Assembly (NCBI RefSeq): GCF_900547735.1
Contig: NZ_URHZ01000001.1
Coordinates: 1-64,000, forward strand
Direction of reading: 5' to 3'
DNA from: an uncultured Clostridium sp.
GTDB taxonomy: Bacteria > Bacillota > Clostridia > Lachnospirales > Lachnospiraceae
DNA length: 64,000 bases
Position 1 is the stretch's first letter. Every line of letters starts with the position of its first letter. The notes beneath the pieces are model-generated. The model searched no databases and was not told the origin of the DNA. It was given only the letters and a program-made list of their open reading frames with translations. Shown one piece after another: positions 35,929-44,229 of the stretch. The translations under genes and the position numbers were made by a program.

Positions 35929-36108
35929 ATGCTGACGACCGTCCATATCCCGATCTCGGAGCTTGGAAAGCAGACAGCCAAGATCCTGATCGACAGGATA
36001 GAATGCGGGCACACCTTGCCGGTAAAGCTGGAACTGCCGTTGTCCCTTTCGAAAAGGGACAGTTGCGCGGTATGCAGCCGCCTGCATTTAAAATCTAAAA
36101 ATTGTTAA
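35929..36108 (+). pseudogene. C-terminal remnant of LacI-family regulator
   Basis: The frame reads MLTTVHIPISELGKQTAKIL and LPVKLELPLSLSKRDSCAVC, the final strand-helix and the closing RxSC-type motif of LacI/PurR sugar-binding domains. The DNA-binding domain and most of the effector domain are missing. It ends 7 bp before a terminator hairpin. Confidence 0.65.
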
Positions 36109-36114
36109 AATGAT

Positions 36115-36147
36115 GCTCTTGAGTTCTTGCTCAAGGGCTTTATTTTT
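36115..36147 (+). terminator. Rho-independent terminator
   Basis: GCTCTTGAG pairs with CTCAAGGGC (one G-U) around TTCTTG, followed by TTTATTTTT. It is the natural end of the lost LacI-type gene and insulates the downstream STAND gene. The gap to 36347 has no other gene; TATAAT near 36237 may be the STAND promoter's -10. Confidence 0.7.
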
Positions 36148-36347
36148 GCAGGAGCTGTTGGCAGAACCGTTTTTTGTATCGCGGTTTAAGGTATTCCTGG
36201 GCAATATTTATCAGATCGTCAAGCCTGGATTTCTATGATATAATTTGAATATATCTATATGAAATCGGGGCGGACTATGGTTGTGACCGCAATCTGCCCC
36301 CGCTTCATATGGGAAAGGACCGGATGGTTGTATACAGGAGATAAAGT

Positions 36348-39300
36348 ATGGCGGGGTATAATTTTTACGAGATTTTTCAACCAATGGAATTTCAGAATTT
36401 TGCCCGGGATATGGTACAAAAACGGGAGGGAATTACTTTTGAGACTTTTGCAGGCGGACCGGATCAGGGGATAGACGGAAGATGTGTCCTGAAGGATGGA
36501 AGCGTAATCATTCTCCAGGCCAAATGGGGGCGCATTACCAGTGGAACGATATTAAAGATAGCTAAAGCAGAAAAGGGAAAACTGGACAGGCTGGCAGAGC
36601 AGGGAGTCAAGATCTGCCGTTATATTCTGGTGCTTTCCGATGATATTGGAGTGAAGAAAAAGACACATGTTATGGAACTGTTTTCCCCATATATCGTAAC
36701 GCCGCAGGATATAGTAACCGGAGCGGATTTGAATAATGATTTGAGCAGTGGAGACGTAAAATACCGGGCTGTTGAGGAAAAATATCCCAAGCTTTGGATA
36801 CAAAACGCGAATACGCTAAGACGTACACTTCATGAAGTGGTACATAGTCCATTGGTGGAACGATCCAGGATCAATCTTGAGGAAGCCATTGAAAAGGCAA
36901 AATTTTTTGTAGAGACAGACGTTTATGAGGAGGCAATAAGGAAACTGGAGCGCAGCCGAACCTTAATTATATCAGGAGCGCCGGGGGTTGGTAAAACAAC
37001 TCTGGCGAATCAGACAGCGCTGTATTACTATACTAAGTTTAAATTTCAGTCCTTTATTTATGCAGCATCGGTGGATGATCTGTATATTGCGGAGAGCGCC
37101 GATTCTAAAAAGGTGATCGTTTTTGATGATTTTTGGGGAGATACCGGTTTTGATACTTTTGGGAATGGAAAAAGAACGAAAGATTTGATTTCATTTATTG
37201 AACATATTCAAAAGAAAAAAGACTGTATCCTGATTATCACTACCCGGGAATATATTTTGGAACAGGGACTGAAGAAGAATGAGGAATTCAGGAGGCTGGT
37301 AGAGAATTATAAACTTGACTGCCGTGTCGAGCAGTATTCCAATCCAGATAAGCTGAGGATTTATTATGGACATTTAAAGAACGCGTCCCTGACTTGGATT
37401 CAGGTGAAACGGCTTAGCGGCGCCGGTCCTGAAATTATAAAATCACCTAATTATAATCCGCGGGTGATTGAAACATTTGTTGGAACGATTACTCCGGATA
37501 TGACGCCCGATGATTGTGTGAAGGAGTTCTTTCAATATCTGAACTGTCCAATGGATTTCTGGAAAAAAATATTTGAAGAATTGTCCCAGGAGGCGAAGGT
37601 TCTATACCTCTTAATGGCAATTATGCCGCTTCCTTTGGAGTGGATGATCCTGGAAAAATGTTATTTTGCGGTGCTTAAGGCATATGACAAATTTTTAGAG
37701 TGGAAGGGGTTTACCGAAGTCGTCGTGGAACTTGAAAAGACGGTCATTCGAACCGACTTGTATAATCAGGATTCCGGAGCATTGTATGCAATTACTTTTC
37801 AAAATCCATCCGTCAAGGATTTTATTCAAGATATAATCAGGGGAAATATAGAAAAATATGGACCAATTTTGTTACAGAGCTGTATTTATTATACTCAGTG
37901 TATTGAATTCTTGAAACTTTTGAAGGGGATGAAAAATGCAGATGCCTGGTATCATGAGGTGATGAACAAAGCAATTATGCTGTTGGATTCTGATTCCATC
38001 ATTTTCTATGACAGATATAAGGAGATTCTACAGCTTAATAATGAGATGAAACGTTATTTTCAGACATTCAGAACAGAACAGACAGGAGCGGAGCAGAGTT
38101 TTGGCCGTTGGCTGCAATTATTTATGCTTTATGACAGGAAAAAATGCCCGGCGCTGAATCCCTGGTTTGAAGAGAGCTTTTTTTCGCTTGTTCAGAGCAT
38201 GGAGCAGTATCCGGAGTCTGTCCTTAGTGAAGATTTAGAGTTTTTTCCCGATGTTGCCGTTCAGATGATAGAGATGGGAATCTGCAGGGACAGGGAGTGG
38301 CTGATCGATATTTACATGGATAGTCTGATGCGAAACAGGATGGAGTTGGAGGGCGGAGCATTCGAACAGAGCTGCAGAAATGAATGGGATCGGTACATCG
38401 AGATTAACAAAGAGAAAATTTCGGCGTACCTGCAAAAGCTATATGGTGCGGAATTGTGCCTGGCGGCCGTTAAAAAAGATGAGGGAGAATTTTCTGATTG
38501 GGAGATTCAATGCGAAGATGCATATCATGACTTTGGTCTGGAGCTGCCGGAGGCTTTACTGGCTAAAATCCAAAAGTATGACCTGTGGCTGACGCAGGAA
38601 ACCGAAAACGGTTGTGAGTATGAAGACAATGAGGATAAAACCGATGAACGTCCCAAACGTCCTGAATGGACGGTAAACGAGATTAAGCAGGAGTTCGAGG
38701 ATGGATATCTGGATGTAATTCTGCCCACAAGGGTGGAGGATCCGGCGGAATGGCTTCGAAGCCGTGAAATACCGGCTCAAATAAAAGAGGTTATGACGGC
38801 CAGAGAGCTGACCTGGAATAAATATTGGTCTTCCTTTATGGATGAGGAAGAATCATTGGATTTCATGATTGGCTTTATTCAGCGGAACGGAAAATTACCG
38901 GTGGATATTCTGACGGCATCGTGCGCGGTTGTGCAGTTTATTGCTAAACAGTGTAAGGTATCGAAAGAAGTGTTGGAAAATTTCTTAACCCCAATGGCTT
39001 TATCCGGCAATGAGGAAGGGATTTTTTCACAGAGTGAGCTGGAGCAATTGTTTCCGGAGCTCATTCTGTGGGATGACAAAGTGATTCGGGAACTGGAGAA
39101 AATTCATGTTTTAGTGCATCGTCAAAAGTGGTATTATCTTTCGAACCGCATTCCCGCGCTTAGTTTCCATATTGAACGTCTGCGTGCTCTGCCTCCGGAA
39201 ATGTTGGGAACATATTTTTATTATATACTTCTGGAGGAAGAAGAGGCGCTGAAATCAGTGCCAACACAGCCGGGAGATTTAATGGAGCTGATTGAAACAG

Positions 39301-39812
39301 GAAAACGATGGTTGAATTCTTCTCAACAGGAGAGAGAATTTATTTCCCTGCTCTATCAATTGAATCCGGATGTGTTTCTAGACCGGGTCATGGTACCGCT
39401 GGCCAAGCATATGCATGATAAATTGCATGCAGATACGGAGGAAGAGATTGCCGCAAACCTGGTGGATTTTTTTGATATAGAAGCCACCTTTGCGATGGAT
39501 GGAACATGGACCGGAGGTTCCGGAAGTTTAGAAAAATATTTTTGGATATCGGAGATAATCTTTGATGAAGATTTCCTGGATGTTTTCCCGGATGAACTGA
39601 CGGAGGAACAGATGAGGACGTTGACGGATATTGCCGGCATGGACGAGGGGGAGTGGGAAATCAGCGTAATACAATTGAAGGAGAAAGGTTTATTAAGGTA
39701 TTTTGGAATCTATGACAAAATGCTTACTATCTGGAACAATATATGCAAATTGATTGCGGAGGAGATAAGTGATGACCGGAAAAATAGGGCAGGCGACGGG
39801 AGAAAGAGGTAA
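36348..39812 (+). CDS. Mrr-like nuclease fused to STAND NTPase (candidate defence protein)
   Basis: 1154-residue fusion. N-terminal residues 1-120 are a PD-(D/E)xK nuclease of the Mrr type: AGGPDQGIDGR (D43) and ILQAKW (Q57, K59). Residues 170-400 are a P-loop NTPase of the STAND class: Walker A GAPGVGKTT (210-218), Walker B VIVFDDFWGD (256-265) and sensor LIITTREYILEQG (295-307), as in nSTAND3 proteins. The remaining 750 residues are helical without recognised repeats and may be the sensor. This is the layout of Avs-type antiphage proteins: a trigger is sensed by the C-terminus, the NTPase oligomerises, and the nuclease cuts DNA. ATG follows ACAGGAGATAAAGT. It overlaps a small partner gene by 41 bp. 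Confidence 0.85.
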   Translation: MAGYNFYEIFQPMEFQNFARDMVQKREGITFETFAGGPDQGIDGRCVLKDGSVIILQAKWGRITSGTILKIAKAEKGKLDRLAEQGVKICRYILVLSDDIGVKKKTHVMELFSPYIVTPQDIVTGADLNNDLSSGDVKYRAVEEKYPKLWIQNANTLRRTLHEVVHSPLVERSRINLEEAIEKAKFFVETDVYEEAIRKLERSRTLIISGAPGVGKTTLANQTALYYYTKFKFQSFIYAASVDDLYIAESADSKKVIVFDDFWGDTGFDTFGNGKRTKDLISFIEHIQKKKDCILIITTREYILEQGLKKNEEFRRLVENYKLDCRVEQYSNPDKLRIYYGHLKNASLTWIQVKRLSGAGPEIIKSPNYNPRVIETFVGTITPDMTPDDCVKEFFQYLNCPMDFWKKIFEELSQEAKVLYLLMAIMPLPLEWMILEKCYFAVLKAYDKFLEWKGFTEVVVELEKTVIRTDLYNQDSGALYAITFQNPSVKDFIQDIIRGNIEKYGPILLQSCIYYTQCIEFLKLLKGMKNADAWYHEVMNKAIMLLDSDSIIFYDRYKEILQLNNEMKRYFQTFRTEQTGAEQSFGRWLQLFMLYDRKKCPALNPWFEESFFSLVQSMEQYPESVLSEDLEFFPDVAVQMIEMGICRDREWLIDIYMDSLMRNRMELEGGAFEQSCRNEWDRYIEINKEKISAYLQKLYGAELCLAAVKKDEGEFSDWEIQCEDAYHDFGLELPEALLAKIQKYDLWLTQETENGCEYEDNEDKTDERPKRPEWTVNEIKQEFEDGYLDVILPTRVEDPAEWLRSREIPAQIKEVMTARELTWNKYWSSFMDEEESLDFMIGFIQRNGKLPVDILTASCAVVQFIAKQCKVSKEVLENFLTPMALSGNEEGIFSQSELEQLFPELILWDDKVIRELEKIHVLVHRQKWYYLSNRIPALSFHIERLRALPPEMLGTYFYYILLEEEEALKSVPTQPGDLMELIETGKRWLNSSQQEREFISLLYQLNPDVFLDRVMVPLAKHMHDKLHADTEEEIAANLVDFFDIEATFAMDGTWTGGSGSLEKYFWISEIIFDEDFLDVFPDELTEEQMRTLTDIAGMDEGEWEISVIQLKEKGLLRYFGIYDKMLTIWNNICKLIAEEISDDRKNRAGDGRKR

Positions 39813-40248
39813 GAGAGAAACGCTTAAAGAACGTCTGCTGTATGCGGTGGGAAAATACTCTGACTACAGCAGATATGAAGACAAGCTTGACAATGTGGAA
39901 GAAGAGTATGATGAAACCCTGGAACTATACAATTTTGACATATGGTTTAATAGTTCCGAGGGAACGATCCGGGATAAGGCGGCGGAGTTGTTACGGGTTA
40001 CGGCCGAGCTGTTCAGAGATCTTAAGAGTAACGCGGCTCGTGAACTTTTTTATGTGATGCGTGAGATCATTGAAACGGACAAGGAGAGTCAGGAAGAAAT
40101 TTGTGGGATTGTGATTCCGAAGGAGCTGTTTACGGAAGATGAGTTTTTTGAGATGTTATCTAAGTGGGCAGAGTATGAATATGGTCAGAATGAGGCGCTG
40201 GAGGCTTACTTGCAGGTACTGAAGGAGTGGGAATGGGGGCGGGAATGA
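39772..40248 (+). CDS. Small partner of the nuclease-STAND protein
   Basis: 158-residue acidic, helical protein (KYSDYSRYEDKLDNVEEEYD, AAELLRVTAELFRDLKSNAA, FFEMLSKWAEYEYGQNEALE). The ATG at 39772 is inside the 3' end of the STAND gene and has GCGGAGGAGATAAG just upstream; GTG 39769 is an alternative. No named family is recognised. Overlap and shared ribosome site show the pair is made together, so it is probably an accessory, regulator or sensor subunit. Confidence 0.72.
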   Translation: MTGKIGQATGERGKRETLKERLLYAVGKYSDYSRYEDKLDNVEEEYDETLELYNFDIWFNSSEGTIRDKAAELLRVTAELFRDLKSNAARELFYVMREIIETDKESQEEICGIVIPKELFTEDEFFEMLSKWAEYEYGQNEALEAYLQVLKEWEWGRE

Positions 40249-40417
40249 TTGATACCGCCCGATAGAATATTGATATCCCCCCAGGCCGTCATTTTTACTG
40301 CTATTTTTTATCATATACGGTCAATGGACAAGAAGACGCATTTATGGTAAAATATGGTTAGCTGAAACTAACTGTTGCTGTAACAACAAATCTTCGATAG
40401 AAAGGACGAGTATAAAT

Positions 40418-41218
40418 ATGGCGCCAAATCTTGGAGTTGTACAGGAAACCATGCTGATCCCCCTGGTAATTAAGGCCAATGAAACGCTTCGCAGCAAAGC
40501 CAGAATCAGGGACGGGAAAGCGGTTGAGATTATAAACAGGCTGCAGATAGAGACGGAAAAGTATGATAAATTCATGAGCCATGAGGGGGTCGTGGCCAGG
40601 ACCATCATGTTTGACCGGGAGGTGAAATCATTTTTAGAAAAATACCCCAATGCGGTTTGCGTGAATCTGGGCTGCGGCCTGGATGCCCGGTTTTACCGTG
40701 TCGACAATGGAAAACTCCTCTGGTATGACATCGATCTTCCCGATGCGATGGAGGTCAGAAAGCAGTTCTTTCCGGAGGAGGAGAGGGTGCGCCGGATTGC
40801 GGCCTCTATTTTGGAGACAGATTGGACGGAGGCTGTAGAGAAGGGGAGACCTGTAATTTTTATCATTGAGGGGGTGCTGATGTATTTCAGCCGGGAGCAG
40901 GTAAAAACATTGCTTTCTATCCTTGCAGATGCCTTTCCTCAATATGTTCTGCTGGCGGAACTGATGCCGCCGATTGCCGTAAAGCAGGCGAAACACCACG
41001 ATACCCTTAAAAGCACCAAAGCTACCTTCCGGTGGGGAACAAAGACGGGAAAGGAGCTGGAAACGCTGTGCCCGGGTCTGAGCCTGCTGCGGGAGAACAG
41101 CTTTAATGATGTCATGAAGACATTTACGTTTTTAGGCTGGCTGTTCGGCACACTGCCGAAAATAAGGGATTGTAATGACAGGCTGGCCGTATTCCGGTAT
41201 AAAAAACCGGACAGATAA
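40418..41218 (+). CDS. LCM/Tcmp-family SAM-dependent O-methyltransferase
   Basis: 266-residue methyltransferase of the leucine-carboxyl-methyltransferase/TcmP-like group. Motif I is CVNLGCGLDARFYRVD, followed by WYDIDLPDAMEVR, FIIEGVLMYFSREQV and LLAELMPP. Members methylate hydroxyl or carboxyl groups in polyketides and other small molecules. The ATG follows AGAAAGGACGAGTATAAAT. It has no biosynthetic neighbours here, so the substrate is unknown. Confidence 0.85.
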   Translation: MAPNLGVVQETMLIPLVIKANETLRSKARIRDGKAVEIINRLQIETEKYDKFMSHEGVVARTIMFDREVKSFLEKYPNAVCVNLGCGLDARFYRVDNGKLLWYDIDLPDAMEVRKQFFPEEERVRRIAASILETDWTEAVEKGRPVIFIIEGVLMYFSREQVKTLLSILADAFPQYVLLAELMPPIAVKQAKHHDTLKSTKATFRWGTKTGKELETLCPGLSLLRENSFNDVMKTFTFLGWLFGTLPKIRDCNDRLAVFRYKKPDR

Positions 41219-41319
41219 CCGTATAAACCAGATGAAAAATTAAATAGCGTGCATGTATACATATTATTTGAATACGTTAACTATAGATGAAATAACGGCG
41301 GAAAGAATGAGGTGTATTC

Positions 41320-42987
41320 ATGCACAGGGCACTGGATGAAAATTATATTGATTTGCTGATTGACAATGTGATAGCAGACAATCTCAGACGTGATTATGAT
41401 ATTACAAGGATCAATGAAAGATACTCCATTTTACACTCACCCAGAGAAATGCTTGATATGTGTTACCTGGGTTTTCATCCATACCATATATTTCCGACCA
41501 TTTATACATTGTGCTCCGATATTGCGCTGGAGAGTTCGGGGGTATATTCTATCCAAAGCAATCCATACTTCGATCTTTTTGGAAAAGGCGTTTTAGTAGG
41601 ATTTATTGATACGGGAATTAATTATCAGCACCGGGCATTTTTAAATCCCGACGGTTCGTCGAGAATCTTATCCATTTGGGATCAGAATATAGAAAACGAC
41701 GGAATCAGTTCCGAGGTACCATTTGGCTCAGAATATGATAATCGAATGATCAATATTGCCCTAATGGACAGTGATCCGCTTTCAATCGTACCAAGTATTG
41801 ACGAAATCGGGCATGGAACCATGTTAGCCGGAATTGCTGCCGGCAGTAATGATGAAAGTCAGGAATTCAGAGGGGTGGCTCCTCAGGCAGAGCTTGTAGT
41901 TGTTAAGCTTGCCCAGGCAAAATATTATAATCGCGCTATGTTTAATATTTCCGACACCGTCATCTGCTATCCGGAAACCAATATTCTCATAGGCATTGAG
42001 TATATTAAAAACCTTGCGGACAGACTGAAACGTCCGGTTGTGATTTGTGTGGGAGTGGGTTCAAGCCAGGGCGGACACGATGCAGACAGTGCCTTGTCGT
42101 TATACTTGAACGGCCTGGCTTCAATTCCACGAACCGCCGTCTGTGTGGCGGCCGGAAACGAGGGGAACAAAGGCAGGCATTACAGCGGAAATATTCCGAA
42201 TGGACAATCTTACAATGAATTTGAGCTGAGAGTGGATGAGCTTGATAAAAATTTTTCGATGGAGATTTGGCAAAGATCGCCTGACAAACTTGATATTAGA
42301 ATCTTTTCACCCACCGGTGAGCAGACGGCGCTGGTGCGGCCGCAATTCGGCCAATGCATTGAACATGATTTTATTTTCAGTGATACCAAGGTTTACATCA
42401 ATAATATCATAGCGGAAGAAGAAAACGGTGAGCAATTGATATTGATTCGGTTTTCAAATGCAATGAGCGGTATCTGGAAGATGCAGGTCCTTAAAACTGA
42501 AAATATTATATCCGAGTTTAATGCGTGGCTGCCGTCCGGGAATATTATTTCCGACAGAACGTATTTCCTCACACCGGATCCTTATACGACAATTACATCT
42601 CCCGGTAATGCCCGTAATCCGGTTACTGTGACGGCGTATAATCAAAATAATAACGGTATTTTAATCGGTTCCAGCAGAGGATATGCTGTATTTGGAGGAA
42701 TTAAACCAGATATTGCGGCTCCGGGGTTTGAGCTTAAGTGTCCCAATCTGTCGGATGCTTACGGCAGCGCCACCGGTACCGGAGCTGCCGCAGCCCATAC
42801 CGCGGGAATCATAGCTTTAATACTGGAATGGAATGTTTTAAAGGGACACTATACGACAATATCAGGCAGAGATATTAACAGGCTGCTCATCCGGGGAGCA
42901 ATAAGGGAGGACAATATGGAATATCCCAACAGGACCTGGGGATATGGCAGAATTGATATTCTGGGTCTGTTCCGGGGGCTGGTTTAG
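41320..42987 (+). CDS. Subtilisin-like S8 family protein lacking catalytic serine
   Basis: 555-residue protein of the clostridial Csp-like S8 group. The Asp motif GFIDTG (D97) and the His motif GHGTMLAGIAAG (H165) are intact, and the oxyanion region CVAAGNEGN is present. Where peptidases have GTSxAAxH, this has TGTGAAAAH: glycine (GGA) at residue 488 replaces the nucleophilic serine. It is thus probably a pseudoprotease, as CspA and CspC are in germination signalling. No signal peptide is seen. The ATG (41320) follows GAATGAGGTGTATTC. A terminator follows at 43039. Confidence 0.85.
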   Translation: MHRALDENYIDLLIDNVIADNLRRDYDITRINERYSILHSPREMLDMCYLGFHPYHIFPTIYTLCSDIALESSGVYSIQSNPYFDLFGKGVLVGFIDTGINYQHRAFLNPDGSSRILSIWDQNIENDGISSEVPFGSEYDNRMINIALMDSDPLSIVPSIDEIGHGTMLAGIAAGSNDESQEFRGVAPQAELVVVKLAQAKYYNRAMFNISDTVICYPETNILIGIEYIKNLADRLKRPVVICVGVGSSQGGHDADSALSLYLNGLASIPRTAVCVAAGNEGNKGRHYSGNIPNGQSYNEFELRVDELDKNFSMEIWQRSPDKLDIRIFSPTGEQTALVRPQFGQCIEHDFIFSDTKVYINNIIAEEENGEQLILIRFSNAMSGIWKMQVLKTENIISEFNAWLPSGNIISDRTYFLTPDPYTTITSPGNARNPVTVTAYNQNNNGILIGSSRGYAVFGGIKPDIAAPGFELKCPNLSDAYGSATGTGAAAAHTAGIIALILEWNVLKGHYTTISGRDINRLLIRGAIREDNMEYPNRTWGYGRIDILGLFRGLV

Positions 42988-43038
42988 GTACTGGTTTGGT
43001 AAATCATTGGACATTAAGCCGGGAAAGTTTTAAAATAA

Positions 43039-43089
43039 AGGTGCAGCAAAGAGGGAAATGTAAAATCTTTGCCGCACCTGTTGTTTTTG
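43039..43089 (+). terminator. Rho-independent terminator
   Basis: AGGTGCAGCAAAGA (43039-43052) pairs with 43066-43079 with one mismatch, followed by GTTGTTTTT. It ends the S8 gene's transcript. Confidence 0.8.
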
Positions 43090-43228
43090 GCGGAGATGAA
43101 TCTTTGTGGGAGGTTTTAGTGCGGATGAATTAAGAAACCGCGGAAAGATTCCACTGCCTGTCTGTTATTTCATCAGGTAAGCAAGGATTGTCAGGGCATC
43201 TGAAACATGTATGAAGGAGGAACGCAGA

Positions 43229-43741
43229 ATGGAATTTTTTGAAGTAATCAGAAATCGCTATGCATGTAAAAAATTTGATGGTCGTCCGGTTGAAAAAGTA
43301 CAACTGGATGCCATTCTGGAGGCCGGAAGACTGGCGCCGACGGCAAAGAACCTGCAGGAACAGAAAATTTATATAGTCCGGTCGGAAGAGGGGCTTGCCA
43401 AAATCGACAAAGTGACTCCCTGCAGATACGGCGCAGCCACGGTTGCGGTCGTGGCATTTGACAGGAACCGTGTATTCACCTATCCGGGGGAAAAGCGTGA
43501 TTCCGGTATCGAGGACGCAACGATTGTGGCGACGCATATGATGCTGGCCGCACACGCAGCGTGCGTTGATAGCTGCTGGATCAATTTCTTTGATCCGGAA
43601 GTGACTGCGAGAGAACTGGGGCTGCCTGAAAATGAGGAGATACTTATGTTCCTTGACCTCGGCTACGCGGCAGAGGGTACAACCCCCCTGGCGAATCATG
43701 CGCAGCGCAGGGAGCTTTCGGAAACTGTTACATATATGTGA
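43229..43741 (+). CDS. Nitroreductase-family protein
   Basis: 170-residue FMN-dependent oxidoreductase. Seen: EVIRNRYACKKFDGRPV at the N-terminus, ILEAGRLAPTAKNLQEQ (FMN-binding), and DATIVATHMMLAAHAACVDSCWI. The short length suits the small nitroreductase subfamily. The ATG at 43229 follows GTATGAAGGAGGAACGCAG. Substrates may be nitro compounds or quinones; a physiological role is not evident from context. Confidence 0.88.
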   Translation: MEFFEVIRNRYACKKFDGRPVEKVQLDAILEAGRLAPTAKNLQEQKIYIVRSEEGLAKIDKVTPCRYGAATVAVVAFDRNRVFTYPGEKRDSGIEDATIVATHMMLAAHAACVDSCWINFFDPEVTARELGLPENEEILMFLDLGYAAEGTTPLANHAQRRELSETVTYM

Positions 43742-43959
43742 GAAGCGGAGGGATGTAACTAAAGCAGCCGCGGTGAGCCCCCTATCGTGCAATAAGGAGG
43801 CAATGACCATAACCCGTTGACCGGAACCATGGAGGATATAGACGAACTCATTGGGAAAGTTCAGCATTACGGTGGAACTGAATTCCGCCTGCATGATTTG
43901 ACATGAGGGCCACACTCTCAAACTCCCGATACAGGGAAAAGATAGTTTGCTACAGTCTG

Positions 43960-43988
43960 AGACCGGCTGCCCATGAGGCTGCCGGTCT
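43960..43988. terminator. Hairpin in 43.7-44.2 kb gap
   Basis: AGACCGGC pairs with GCCGGTCT, then TTCC. The gap 43742-44229 has no intact gene; a protein-like shred (EDIDELIGKVQHYGGTEFR) reads near 43832-43905. The last 190 bp are A-rich and probably the untranslated leader of the helicase gene. Confidence 0.5.
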
Positions 43989-44229
43989 TTCCTAAAAAGA
44001 ACCCTCCGCAGGCGGAAAATTGCAGGCATATTGGGAAACAGCAATGGTGAAAAATGAGGAGATAAGAGGGCATGAACAGTAAATATCCCCAAAACTCAAA
44101 TTCTGTGGTATAATCAAAACTCAACGATTAGAAAGAACAAGCTAATCCAAACGAACAAGACAATCTAAAAGAACAAACCAATCCCAAAAGAGATTTGTTT
44201 TTATATCACAAAAGTTTATAGGAGAGAAT

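Noticed and set aside
43130..44092. 320-codon minus-strand ORF opposite the nitroreductase
   Set aside because: Composition is that of a shadow frame (Cys/Arg/His/Leu-rich without motifs) and it overlaps the complete nitroreductase gene on the other strand.
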